DNA from: Roseburia inulinivorans DSM 16841
GTDB lineage: Bacteria; Bacillota; Clostridia; Lachnospirales; Lachnospiraceae
Assembly: GCF_000174195.1 (NCBI RefSeq)
Contig: NZ_ACFY01000147.1
Location: 1-54,204 of the forward strand
Reading direction: 5' to 3'
DNA length: 54,204 nucleotides
In this document: positions 33,500-43,385 of the stretch, piece after piece
Layout: each line of letters starts with the position of its first letter
How positions within the stretch are numbered: the first letter of the stretch is position 1
Program-made: the position numbers and the translations under genes
The notes under the pieces: model-generated
What the model was told of the DNA's origin: nothing
Databases searched by the model: none
What the model saw: the letters and a program-made list of their open reading frames with translations, nothing else

Positions 33500-35629
33500 T
33501 TATTCTGCCTTGAATGAGATTGGAGACACGATCTGGGATGATCCAAGCTGCTGTCCATCTGCTCCAAGCCAGTCAATCTTTAATGAACCGCTGGATGCTA
33601 ACATTCCGGATTTGGAAATGCTGAGACCTTCCTCCCCGAATAAGGAGATAGACTGGTTCGTCCACTGCTCTAAGATATTACCTGTTCCGTCTGCTCCATC
33701 ATACAGATAAATATTGGCTGCTGCCACGGATTCATTATTTGGTTTTTTGATGTTCAGATTGATCTTATAAGTGGTAGGCGTTACTTCCTGTGCAGGTTCT
33801 GCACCCATACTTACCACAAAATCAACTGCGGTTCCAGCATCCACTGCTGTATCTGCAACCGGACTCTGGGAAATGATCTGTCCGCTTGCCACGCTGTCAC
33901 TGTAGGCGCTTGACACATTACCAACGGCAAGACCGACATTCTGGATGGCAGATCTTGCTGCATCCTCGGTAAGTCCTGTCACGCCAGGTACTGCTACACT
34001 TGTTGCCTCTGCCTGCTCTTCACCACGGCTGATCACGATCTTGACATTGTCCCCTGACTTTGCAAGCGATCCCGCATTTGGGCTCTGTTCGATGACATTT
34101 CCCTGTGCGACATCCGCACTGTATGCATAATCTTTTACCGGAGTAAATCCTGAATTTGTCAGTGTATTGTAAGCAGTTGTCTCATCCATGCCTGTCACGG
34201 AAGGAACGGAAACCTCTCCTTTTCCGCTGCTTAAGGTAACTTCCACTGTTGTGTTCGCCTCTGCCTTTGTCAGTGCATCCGGTGTCTGGCTTACGATCTG
34301 TCCCTCGCCATATTGGTCAGATGCAACGGTTCCCGCATTCTTCTTGATTCCGAGACCTTTTGCATTGAGCTGTTCTTTTGCCTCATCGAAGGTAAGACCT
34401 TTCAGATCCGGCACTTCGATTCCGTCTGTCTGGGTTTCGGATGTCTCAGTGTTTGCTTTGTTGGAAGATCCTCCGAATTTAAAATCTCCGAAGAAGCTTA
34501 CCAGGATAAAAATGATCAGTGCGACAATGATGACACCGGCAGCAATCCCCATGATCGTGATCGCCTTATCCATTTTCGGATTCATCTCTTCGAGATCATC
34601 ATCATCATATGCCTCTTCGTCATCCTCGTCATCCTCTTCGAAGCGGTCACGCTTTTCAAATTTGTCTCTGTGATTCTGATTATGTGATACAACATCCTCA
34701 TCGCTGAGATAAATATTGCTTGTTTCCTGTTTGATCTTATTGATCTCTTCTTCCCCGATCACACGTGTCTTCTCCTGGGAAACCGGTGCGATCACAACGA
34801 AGTCTTCATTTGGGCTGATCAACGCTTTTCTTAAATCTGCAAGCAGCGCTGTCATGGACTCATAGCGTCTGTCCGGATTCTTCTGCGTACATTTTAAGAT
34901 GATCTTTTCCATACTGATAGGAAGATTTGGTGCGTAAGCACTTGGTGGAACGATCTCCTCCTGCAGATGCTGGATCGCCACCGCAACGGTCGTATCTCCG
35001 TCAAACGGTACTCTTCCGGTCACCATCTCATACATTACGATACCAAGGGAATAAATGTCACTCTTGCCATCCACAAAGCCGTTTCTCGCCTGCTCCGGGG
35101 ATGCGTAATGAACAGATCCCATCACATCGGAACTGATCGTGTTGGATGTTGCGGCTCTTGCGATACCAAAGTCTGTGACTTTTACTTTTCCCTCTGTGGA
35201 GATAATGATGTTCTGCGGCTTGATATCCCGGTGGATAATGCCTTTGTTATGGGCAGCCTCAATACCTCTTCCCACCTGGATTGCAATGCTGACAGCCTCC
35301 TTGAATGTGAGCTGTCCTTTTTTCTCAATATAAGTTTTTAAAGTGATTCCTTCCACATACTCCATCACGATGTAATGCATGCCATTTTCGCTGCCTACAT
35401 CATAGATGTTTACAATATTCGGATGTTCTAATCCGGCCGCCGACTGGGCTTCCGTGCGGAACTTTGTCACAAAATTGACATCCTCCGAAAATTCCGGTTT
35501 CAATACTTTAATCGCTACAAAACGTCCAAGTGTATGATCTTTCGCTTTGTATACATCTGACATTCCGCCAGTTCCTATCTTGTTTACGATCTCATAACGA
35601 TCTCCAACAAACATACCTTCCGTTAACAT
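33500..35629 (-). CDS. prkC: PASTA-domain Ser/Thr protein kinase PrkC
   Basis: A 709-residue membrane kinase that senses muropeptides or lipid II and phosphorylates cell-wall and translation proteins. The kinase domain (about 10-270) has GTGGMSDVYKA, HRDIKPQNI, DFGIA and SPEQARN. An acidic stretch near 325-350 precedes one membrane segment (IMGIAAGVIIVALIIFILV, about 355-377). Outside are three PASTA repeats (starting IEVPDLKGL, VSVPSVTGM, VAVPGVTGL) and a C-terminal domain of about 85 residues. Its start overlaps the phosphatase stop by seven bases, so kinase and phosphatase are translationally coupled. Confidence 0.96.
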   Translation of the reverse strand: MLTEGMFVGDRYEIVNKIGTGGMSDVYKAKDHTLGRFVAIKVLKPEFSEDVNFVTKFRTEAQSAAGLEHPNIVNIYDVGSENGMHYIVMEYVEGITLKTYIEKKGQLTFKEAVSIAIQVGRGIEAAHNKGIIHRDIKPQNIIISTEGKVKVTDFGIARAATSNTISSDVMGSVHYASPEQARNGFVDGKSDIYSLGIVMYEMVTGRVPFDGDTTVAVAIQHLQEEIVPPSAYAPNLPISMEKIILKCTQKNPDRRYESMTALLADLRKALISPNEDFVVIAPVSQEKTRVIGEEEINKIKQETSNIYLSDEDVVSHNQNHRDKFEKRDRFEEDDEDDEEAYDDDDLEEMNPKMDKAITIMGIAAGVIIVALIIFILVSFFGDFKFGGSSNKANTETSETQTDGIEVPDLKGLTFDEAKEQLNAKGLGIKKNAGTVASDQYGEGQIVSQTPDALTKAEANTTVEVTLSSGKGEVSVPSVTGMDETTAYNTLTNSGFTPVKDYAYSADVAQGNVIEQSPNAGSLAKSGDNVKIVISRGEEQAEATSVAVPGVTGLTEDAARSAIQNVGLAVGNVSSAYSDSVASGQIISQSPVADTAVDAGTAVDFVVSMGAEPAQEVTPTTYKINLNIKKPNNESVAAANIYLYDGADGTGNILEQWTNQSISLFGEEGLSISKSGMLASSGSLKIDWLGADGQQLGSSQIVSPISFKAE

Positions 35630-36369
35630 TCCTTCACCTCATCAGAAAATGGTTCTATCAACACAACCGTAATATTATCTTTTCCGCCATTCTCATTGGC
35701 AGTATCTATTAATTTTTCTGCTTTCTCAACAATATCTCTCTGTCCGAGCACGATCTTTTTGATCTCTTCATCCTCGATCATGTTCGTCAGACCATCCGAG
35801 CACATTAAAACTGTGTCTCCCGGCTTTAACTCAACCTCAAAAAAATCCACGGACAACTCGGGAACAACGCCCACCGCCCGTGTGATGATGTTCTTATCCG
35901 GATGATCTTTCGCATCCGCTTTATCCATCTCTCCTAAACGGACCATCTCTTCTACCAGAGAATGATCCCTTGTGATCTGCCTGATAGCTTCGTGATTTAT
36001 TAAGTATAAACGACTGTCCCCTACATTGGCAACATGCAGATGATCTCCGATCACTGTGGCAGCTACCACTGTAGTTCCCATTCCTGCCTTGGCGGCATCC
36101 CTGCCCGCCTCTTCCAAAAGACCTCTGTTTGCCGCCTCCACAGCTTCCTTCATTGCTGCTACCGGCTCTGTCTGTCCGGATGTTTCAATCGTCTCTACAA
36201 TCTTTTCTACTGTGAATCTGGAAGCATACTCACCTGCTTTGTGACCGCCCATGCCATCCGCAACCAGAAAAAGGTTCGGCAGCTTTCCTACTGCGTTCTC
36301 AGACGTATACATATAATCCTGATTCATCTCACGTCGCCTTCCAATATGTGTCATGGAAAACGTCTTCAT
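35623..36369 (-). CDS. prpC: PP2C-family Ser/Thr protein phosphatase
   Basis: A 248-residue PP2C phosphatase that reverses PrkC phosphorylation. It shows the family motifs RREMNQDY, LFLVADGMGGHKAGE, GTTVVAA, VANVGDSRLYL, ITRDHSLVEE, ITRAVG, LMCSDGLTNMI and NGGKDNITVVL, with the metal-binding Asp residues in place. It directly precedes prkC with a seven-base overlap and follows rlmN after 137 bases. Confidence 0.96.
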   Translation of the reverse strand: MKTFSMTHIGRRREMNQDYMYTSENAVGKLPNLFLVADGMGGHKAGEYASRFTVEKIVETIETSGQTEPVAAMKEAVEAANRGLLEEAGRDAAKAGMGTTVVAATVIGDHLHVANVGDSRLYLINHEAIRQITRDHSLVEEMVRLGEMDKADAKDHPDKNIITRAVGVVPELSVDFFEVELKPGDTVLMCSDGLTNMIEDEEIKKIVLGQRDIVEKAEKLIDTANENGGKDNITVVLIEPFSDEVKEC

Positions 36370-36506
36370 TTACCAATTCCTGCCTTTCTTACTGCTACAT
36401 CTGTGCATTCCATGCGGAATGTTTCATAAACTTCACTTATCATTGTTATCTGCGCGGACTCTGTCCGACGCACTTTATTCTATCACACGTACTGTAAAAG
36501 AACAAG

Positions 36507-37550
36507 TCAACTTCCCATATAACGTTTTCGAAGCTGCCCACAGGCTCCGTCAATATCTCTTCCCATCTCCCTGCGGATGGTTGCATTGATCCCGTTTTTT
36601 TCCAGTTTGTTCTTAAATTCCGTTGTCACTCTCACATCCGGCTGCACATAGTCGCGCTCCTTGATCGGATTTACCGGGATGAGGTTTACATGACAGTTGA
36701 TGCCTTTGATCAGTCTGCACAGATTCCTTACATCCTCGTCCGTGTCATTCACGCCTCCCACTAAACTGTACTCAAATGTAACTCTTCTGCCCGTCTGTTC
36801 AAAGTAGTATTTACATGCATCGATCACTTCATGGATCTCATATTTATTTGCGACCGGCATCAATTCCAGCCGCTTTTCCTGCGTGGATGCATGCAGGGAT
36901 AATGCAAGCGTGATCTGTAATTTTTTGTCCGCAAGTTCCCGCATACGCGGAACAATTCCACAGGTGGATACTGTCACATTTCTCTGGCTGATATTTAATC
37001 CATTTTCATCGGTCAGAAGTTCAATGAACTTTAACAGGTTATCGAAATTATCCATTGGCTCCCCGGTTCCCATCACGACCACATTGGAAACCCGCTCGCC
37101 GGTGTCCCTTCCGATCTGATAAATCTGGTCTAACATCTCAGAGGGTGTCAGTCCCCGCACAAGACCGTCTAATGTGGATGCACAGAATCTGCATCCCATG
37201 CGGCATCCCACCTGTGAAGAAATACAGACCGAATTACCATGTTTGTATCGCATGAAAACGCTCTCAATGACATTTCCGTCATCTAACAGAAACAGGTATT
37301 TCCTCGTTCCGTCGATTTTGGAGATCTGTACTGCCTCCTGTTTTATGCTGACGAGATGACTGTTCTCTTTTAACTTTTCGATCAGCGCCTTTGAGATATT
37401 GGTCATCTCATCAAAAGACGCTGCCTGCTTCACATGAAGCCACTGGTAAATCTGCTTTGCACGGAACGCTTTCTCCCCAAGCTGCTCCATGAATACAGTC
37501 AGTTCTTTCAGATTCAGCGATCTGATATCTGTCTTTTCCTTTTGATCCAT
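36507..37550 (-). CDS. rlmN: 23S rRNA (A2503) / tRNA (A37) C2-methyltransferase
   Basis: A 347-residue radical-SAM methyltransferase. The Fe-S cluster cysteines are in GCRMGCRFCASTLDG, preceded by SVCISSQV; GTGEPMDN binds SAM. The catalytic Cys of the C-terminal end is in the final DGACGQLRKRY. It methylates A2503 of 23S rRNA and A37 of some tRNAs. Length is normal. It sits between rsmB (37 bases upstream) and prpC, the usual Firmicutes order. Confidence 0.96.
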   Translation of the reverse strand: MDQKEKTDIRSLNLKELTVFMEQLGEKAFRAKQIYQWLHVKQAASFDEMTNISKALIEKLKENSHLVSIKQEAVQISKIDGTRKYLFLLDDGNVIESVFMRYKHGNSVCISSQVGCRMGCRFCASTLDGLVRGLTPSEMLDQIYQIGRDTGERVSNVVVMGTGEPMDNFDNLLKFIELLTDENGLNISQRNVTVSTCGIVPRMRELADKKLQITLALSLHASTQEKRLELMPVANKYEIHEVIDACKYYFEQTGRRVTFEYSLVGGVNDTDEDVRNLCRLIKGINCHVNLIPVNPIKERDYVQPDVRVTTEFKNKLEKNGINATIRREMGRDIDGACGQLRKRYMGS

Positions 37551-37586
37551 AATTCTCCTTCATTCATCAGAAGTTTCGGAAGTCTC

Positions 37587-38909
37587 TCACGCCTTTTTCT
37601 GTAATTTTGCCAGAAAAAATCCGTCTCCATATGTTTTCTGCGGAAAAATCTGCTGCATTTTCACAAGTTCAAACTGTGGATGCTGTTTTAAGAACCATGT
37701 GACATTGTCTTCATTTTCCATTTTATCCATTGTACAGGTGGAATATAACAATGTTCCGCCCGCCTTTACATACTGACAGACAGTTTCTAACATTTTTCTC
37801 TGTAAAGAGACGAGTTCCTGCTCTGTCTGTAATGTCATCTTATATTTTATATCCGTCTTCCTACGCATGACGCCAAGCCCTGAACACGGAAGATCGGCGA
37901 TCACCACATCTGCTTTTCCAATGGAAGCCTCGTCCAGAACCGTCGCATCCATCTGTACTGCACGCATATTAGAAAGCTGATGTCTTGCGATATTCTGTCT
38001 TATAAGATCTGTCTTATAATCTGTGAGATCTCTCGCCTCCACCATACCGGTTCCCCCGAGTTTTTCTGCCAGATGGACGCTCTTTCCTCCAGGCGCTGCA
38101 CACACATCCATGATGTAGCTGTCTTTCACTGGATCAACCGTTTCCGCTACCATCATGGAGCTCACATCCTGCACATAAAAGAGTCCCTCACGGAAACTCT
38201 CCAATGCATTCAGATGGTCAAAACCGGAGATCATAAATGCATAGTTTAATTCCGGCATATCTGCACAGACAATTTTCTCTGTGGTAACGCCTTCCTCTTT
38301 CAACCGCATTTCCAACGCTTCCGGCGTGATTTTCAAAAGATTGGTACGGATCGTAACCGGTGCCTCCTGCAAAAATGCCTGCAACACACTTACCGTCCGC
38401 TCCATGCCATAATCGTTGATCCACTGTTTCACAATCCACTCCGGCATGGAATAATGCACGGACAGATATTGGATCTGATCTTTCTGCCCATCCGGATAGG
38501 TGATGCTGCTTAAATTGCGGCTGATATTGCGCAGCACCCCGTTCACGAAACCGCTCAAAGAACCAAACCCTTTTCTCTTTGCCAGTTTCACTGCCTCATT
38601 GCACACTGCGGAGTCCGGCACGGAATCCATATATTTCAACTGATACACGCTCATCCGCAGAATATTGCGGATGACCGGTTTCATTTTGTTTACCTTCACT
38701 TTGGAGAACCGATTGATGATATAGTCAAGCTCGATCATGTACTGGATGGTTCCCTCAGATACTCTCGTGATAAAGGCTCTCTCTTTTTTTTCCAGATACT
38801 GATACTTATCGAGCACGGAACGGATCACAAGATGGCTGTAACTGCCCTCTTTTGTCACTTCCATCAGGATCCCGAGGATCAGTTCTCTTGTATTGACAGA
38901 ATCAGTCAC
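37587..38909 (-). CDS. rsmB: 16S rRNA (C967) methyltransferase
   Basis: A 440-residue enzyme. The N-terminal NusB-like domain (about 1-140) recognises RNA (AFITRVSEGTIQYMIELD, MSVYQLKYMDSVPD). The SAM-dependent domain has DVCAAPGGKS, ADLPCSGLGVMRRKTDIK and YSTCTMDKMENED, giving both catalytic cysteines of the m5C family. A GTG at 38909 follows GGAGGAAGA at the right distance and overlaps the end of the upstream peptidase gene by eight bases; the longer frame adds 23 residues of no family character. Confidence 0.95.
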   Translation of the reverse strand: MTDSVNTRELILGILMEVTKEGSYSHLVIRSVLDKYQYLEKKERAFITRVSEGTIQYMIELDYIINRFSKVKVNKMKPVIRNILRMSVYQLKYMDSVPDSAVCNEAVKLAKRKGFGSLSGFVNGVLRNISRNLSSITYPDGQKDQIQYLSVHYSMPEWIVKQWINDYGMERTVSVLQAFLQEAPVTIRTNLLKITPEALEMRLKEEGVTTEKIVCADMPELNYAFMISGFDHLNALESFREGLFYVQDVSSMMVAETVDPVKDSYIMDVCAAPGGKSVHLAEKLGGTGMVEARDLTDYKTDLIRQNIARHQLSNMRAVQMDATVLDEASIGKADVVIADLPCSGLGVMRRKTDIKYKMTLQTEQELVSLQRKMLETVCQYVKAGGTLLYSTCTMDKMENEDNVTWFLKQHPQFELVKMQQIFPQKTYGDGFFLAKLQKKA

Positions 38910-39609
38910 GGTCTCTTCCTCCAAATAACAGTACCAGACGCAGTAACTGTAAAATAGCTGCAGCCGCACTTGCCACATAAGTCAGTGCCGCTGCTTTTAA
39001 CACTTTTTTCGTGTATGGGAGCTCACTGTCACTCAAAATGCCCTGCTCGCCTAAAATGCGCAATGCCCTTGCAGATGCATTAAACTCTACCGGCAATGTC
39101 ACAAGCTGGAATATCACTGCAAAAGAGAAGCAGATGATTCCAAGATTGATCAGAACTGCCCCTGTATTTCTTGTAAAGAATAATCCGATCAGGATCAACG
39201 GCCATGCAAGTGTGGAACCAAGATTGGCTACCGGGACAATTGCCGTGCGCAGTGTCAGTGGAAAATAGCTGTTCTGATGCTGGATTGCATGTCCACACTC
39301 ATGTGCTGCAACTCCAACGGCTGCAACCGATGTGGAATTGTATACAGAATCCGAAAGATTCAATGTCTTTGCAGACGGATTGTAATGGTCGGTCAGATTT
39401 CCGGATACATGCTGGATCGTCACATCATAAATTCCTGCGGAATTTAAGATTCTCTGTGCTGCCTGTGCGCCTGTCATTCCCGATGCACTGCGGTACTGGG
39501 AATATTTATTGTAAGTTGATTTTACTCTTGCGGAAGCGATCATGCAGATCACTGCTCCGATAATCACAAGAAAATAAGTTGGGTCAAATCCGTAATAATA
39601 ATATGGCAT
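38902..39609 (-). CDS. Membrane zinc metallopeptidase (YugP family)
   Basis: A 235-residue protein of the neutral zinc metallopeptidase family. It has an N-terminal hydrophobic segment (YFLVIIGAVICMIAS), the zinc motif AHECGHAIQH (HExxH), and three further hydrophobic stretches. ILNSAGIYDVTIQHVSG and the LSDSVYNSTSVAAVGVA region precede the zinc site. The substrate is unknown. The ATG at 39609 has AAAGGATG at good spacing, better than the ATG three codons earlier. It sits between fmt and rsmB, a common neighbourhood in Clostridia. Confidence 0.92.
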   Translation of the reverse strand: MPYYYYGFDPTYFLVIIGAVICMIASARVKSTYNKYSQYRSASGMTGAQAAQRILNSAGIYDVTIQHVSGNLTDHYNPSAKTLNLSDSVYNSTSVAAVGVAAHECGHAIQHQNSYFPLTLRTAIVPVANLGSTLAWPLILIGLFFTRNTGAVLINLGIICFSFAVIFQLVTLPVEFNASARALRILGEQGILSDSELPYTKKVLKAAALTYVASAAAAILQLLRLVLLFGGRDRD

Positions 39610-39627
39610 AGTAATCATCCTTTCTTA

Positions 39628-40563
39628 TCAGCAACGTTTTAAGAAACTGCCTTCTGTCACCTGGTATCCTCTTAAGAAGGCATCCGTTGTCATTCGTTTC
39701 TTTCCTTCTAACTGTACCTCTAATAAAGCTAATACTCCATTCCCCGTCTGGACTTCCAGTTCGTCCTTTGTCACTTTTAAAATACATCCCGGAGCGGCTT
39801 TCACCTCATGGGAAATGACTTTTGCGCGCCAGATCTTTAGGTTTTTGTCATCGATCCTTGTATATGCACTCGGCCATGGATTTAAGCCGCGCACCAGACG
39901 CTCGATCACCTCTGCATCTTTTGACCAGTCGATACTTCCCATCTCTTTCTGGATCTTTCCGGTGTGGGTTGCAAGCGCGTCATCCTGAGGTGTGTAAACA
40001 GCTGTACCATTTTCAATTGCTTCCATCGTTTTCACGCAAAGCTTTGCCCCTACTTCCGACAGCTTGTCAAACAGGCTTCCGCCTGTCTCATCCTCATCCA
40101 CGATCACTTCCTGCTTCATGATCATATCCCCGGTATCAAGACCTTCATCCATACGCATGGTCGTGACGCCTGTGACCTGATCCCCGTTTAACACTGCCCA
40201 CTGGATTGGGGCTGCACCACGGTATTTTGGCAGCAGGGACGCATGTACATTCACACATCCGAAACGCGGCATATCAAGGATTGCTTTTGGAATGATCTGT
40301 CCAAAAGCCTCTACAATGATGATATCCGCATTGTACTGTCTTAAATATTCTACGCTTTCCTCTGCACGGATCTTTGCCGGCTGATACACTTCAATCCCAT
40401 GTGCAACCGCACATTCCTTCACCGGTGTGTACTTTAATGCCTTGCTTCTTCCAACCGCTTTATCCGGCTGTGAGACAACCAGCACTACTTCATGTCCTGC
40501 TTTTATAATTTCCTCTAATGTACCCACTGCAAAATCCGGGGTTCCCATAAATATAACTCTCAT
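39628..40563 (-). CDS. fmt: Methionyl-tRNA formyltransferase
   Basis: A 311-residue enzyme that formylates initiator Met-tRNA with 10-formyl-THF. Seen are VIFMGTPDFAVG, PDKAVGRSK, VEAFGQIIPKAILDMP, NVHASLLPKYRGAAPIQWA (catalytic Asn and His), and MRMDEGLDTGDM with the catalytic Asp. The C-terminal OB domain begins near LNPWPSAYT. It lies directly after def on the same strand, the classical def-fmt pair. Confidence 0.97.
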   Translation of the reverse strand: MRVIFMGTPDFAVGTLEEIIKAGHEVVLVVSQPDKAVGRSKALKYTPVKECAVAHGIEVYQPAKIRAEESVEYLRQYNADIIIVEAFGQIIPKAILDMPRFGCVNVHASLLPKYRGAAPIQWAVLNGDQVTGVTTMRMDEGLDTGDMIMKQEVIVDEDETGGSLFDKLSEVGAKLCVKTMEAIENGTAVYTPQDDALATHTGKIQKEMGSIDWSKDAEVIERLVRGLNPWPSAYTRIDDKNLKIWRAKVISHEVKAAPGCILKVTKDELEVQTGNGVLALLEVQLEGKKRMTTDAFLRGYQVTEGSFLKRC

Positions 40564-40610
40564 GATCCTCTCCTCGCTTCCGGTTTCTTTTCTGCTTCTT
40601 CCCTCTGCGC

Positions 40611-41084
40611 CTATTCCTCTTCCTCATAGGTAACGTCATGAAGCTGGCCTTCCACTTTTTCCACGTAAAGATGTCCGTCCAGATGATCGATCTCGTGGCA
40701 CATGGCTCTTGCCATTAACTCTGTGCCCTCAATCTCATATTCTTCCATATTTTCATCAAATGCATGCACCTTCACATAATTTGGTCTTGTAACCTGTCCG
40801 GCTTTTCCGGGAATGCTTAAACATCCCTCATCGCCGGTCTGCTCCCCGGATGTCTCCAGAATAACCGGATTTACCATCACGACCGGGCCCTCGCCCACAT
40901 CGATCACTACGATTCTTTTTAAGATACCCACCTGCGGTGCTGCAAGTCCAACACCGTTTGCCTCGTACATGGTATCTAACATGTCCTCGATCAGCTCTTT
41001 TGTGCGCGGTGTCAGCTCCTTCACAGGTTTACAGATTTTTTCTAATACAGGGTCTCCCTGTACACGGATTGTTCTAAGTGCCAT
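40611..41084 (-). CDS. def: Peptide deformylase
   Basis: A 157-residue metalloenzyme that removes the formyl group from new proteins. It has the three family motifs GVGLAAPQVG, EGCLSIPG and CHEIDHLDG, holding the Cys and two His metal ligands. AAGGAGG precedes the ATG at 41084; nine upstream in-frame codons are rejected. It follows priA after 16 bases and leads into fmt. Confidence 0.97.
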   Translation of the reverse strand: MALRTIRVQGDPVLEKICKPVKELTPRTKELIEDMLDTMYEANGVGLAAPQVGILKRIVVIDVGEGPVVMVNPVILETSGEQTGDEGCLSIPGKAGQVTRPNYVKVHAFDENMEEYEIEGTELMARAMCHEIDHLDGHLYVEKVEGQLHDVTYEEEE

Positions 41085-41100
41085 AATGTCCTCCTTGTTT

Positions 41101-43385
41101 TTAAAAACCACTCATTGGATTAAAATCAAACTGTACGACCGTATCTTTAAATGCTCTGTTATCACGCATGTAATGTTCGAGACGGTCTTTCAACTCAACC
41201 AGCGTCTGATAATCTTTTGTTTTATATAAATCACCTTTTTATAGATGTCATTCACTTTTGCCACTGCCGGATCCGCAGGTCCAACCGGGAAAACCCGTTT
41301 CTTTTTAAAATCCTCTCCCACGCGCTCCATTGCAGCTTTGATGTTCTCCTGCCAGGTGTCGATCTCCTGCACCAGAAGCTTTGCGGAATCATAAGCGGTC
41401 TGCTCCTGCTTCGATGCACATAAGATCACAAGCATGTTCCAGACCGGCGGATATAAAAGCATCCTGCGGTACTCCATCTCCTGCTCATAAAATGCTTCAT
41501 AATCCTGCTCTTTTGCTGCCTGCACGCTGTAATGATCCGGCTGATACGTCTGGATTACAACCTCTCCGGGCTCACTTCCGCGCCCTGCTCTTCCAGCCGC
41601 CTGTGTCAGAAGTTGGAAGGTGCGTTCTGCTGCATGGTAATCACTGACATATAATGACAGGTCTGCCGCCAGCACACCGACTAACGTCACATTTGGGAAA
41701 TCATGTCCCTTGACGATCATCTGGGTTCCGATCAGAATATCGGCTTCCTGATTGGCAAAAGCAGATAAAATCTGTTCATAGCCTTCCTTGTTCCGCGTGG
41801 TGTCCATATCCATGCGGAGCACCCTCGCCTGTGGGAAACGCTCCTTGACGATCATCTCGATCTTCTGCGTACCCGCCTTAAATCCGCTGATATACCGCGA
41901 ACCACACGCCGGACAGGTTTTCGGCATCGGTATCTCATATCCGCAGTAATGACAGACCATTTTTCCTTCCGGATGCTGTCTTGTCACATGCTGGCTTAGA
42001 GACACATCGCAATGCGGACATTTTAACACATGACCGCAGGCTCTGCAAGAGACAAAGCCTGCAACCCCTCTCCGGTTGATAAAAAGCATCATCTGCTGTC
42101 CCTTTTTCAGGCGGTCCTCCATTAGCTCCTGAAGCCGTACACTTAAAATGGAACGGTTGCCTGCTTTTAACTCTTCCCTTAAATCCACGACCTCTACTTT
42201 CGGGAGTGGTTTTTCTGCTACACGGTGCTTTAACTCTAACAGCTCATACTCCCCTGTTTTCGCCTTGTAATAACTTTCCACAGACGGAGTTGCCGAGCCA
42301 AGCACGACACTCGCACCGCACATTCTCGCACGCTCGATCGCAGTCTCCCTTGCATGGTATCTCGGAAGTGTCTCACTTTTATAACTGCTCTCGTGCTCTT
42401 CATCGATAATAATAAGCCCTAATTTTGAAAAAGGTGTGAACAACGCCGATCTCGGGCCTATCATAATATCCACGTCCCCGTTTTTTGCCCGCTCAAACTG
42501 GTCAAACCGCTCTCCCGGAGACAATCTGGAATTCATGATGGAAACCCTGTCTCCGAAACGGTTGTAAAACCGCATGACGGTCTGAAATGTCAGCGCGATC
42601 TCAGGGATCAGCACGATCGCCTGTTTTCCCTGCGCTAACATATGGGCGATCAGTTCCATGTACACTTCCGTCTTGCCGCTTCCGGTCACGCCTTTGATCA
42701 GATAGGTTTTTGCAATTTTCTGATCCAGATCCCGCTCGATCGCATCCACCACGGACTGCTGTTCTTCGTTTAACGTGAGATGATACCCCTTGCTGTCTAA
42801 ATGTGACACTGGGTTGCGGTAGGACCGCTCACTGACCACCTCCACGATTCCCATGGTCTCTAATGCCCGGATCACCGTTCCCGAAACATTCAGCTTCTGT
42901 GTGATCATGCTCTGATCCATCTGTGGATTCTCAATCAGCGCAGACAACAGCCGCACACGCGCCTTCTGATGTTTCCGTTCAAATTCTGCAAGTTCACTTT
43001 TGGCTTCGATTTCTGTCAGCTTCAGGCGGACGCTTTTGTGTTCCACTGCATTGCTTTTTTTCTTAATCGGAATGACGGTTTTTAACGCATGGTTCATGGT
43101 CGCTCCATAGTTTTTCTTCATCCAGCCTGCCAGTGCGATCAACTGGCTTTCAATTGGAACGCTGTCTGTCACGATCCCGATAATTTCTTTGATCTTTGCC
43201 ACCTCAAACTCCGGTTCATCCGTCAGTTCCACAACATATCCCTTGATGTTGCGCTTGCCAAATGGGACATACACCTGCATTCCAAGTGTCAGTTTTTCCT
43301 TCATTGCTTCCGGAATCCTATATTGAAATGTTTTATCTAATTTTTCATTGAATATATCAACAATGATATTCGCGTATTCCGCCAT
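41101..43385 (-). pseudogene. priA: Replication restart helicase PriA, one-base frameshift near the C-terminus
   Basis: The reading frame from 43385 gives nearly the whole of PriA: an N-terminal DNA-binding part (FQYRIPEAMKEKLTLGMQV), helicase motifs GVTGSGKTEVY, DEEHESSYK and GSATPSVE, the zinc-binding cysteines (SCRACGHVLKCPHCD, CHYCGYEIPMPKTCPACG), and QAAGRAGRG. After DPAVAKVNDIYKKVIYIK the frame ends early. Adding one base in the A-rich run (plus strand 41215-41223) restores DYQTLVELKDRLEHYM and VVQFDFNPM, the expected ending, stopping at 41101. PriA reloads the replisome at stalled forks. The start overlaps the murE end by 29 bases. Confidence 0.9.
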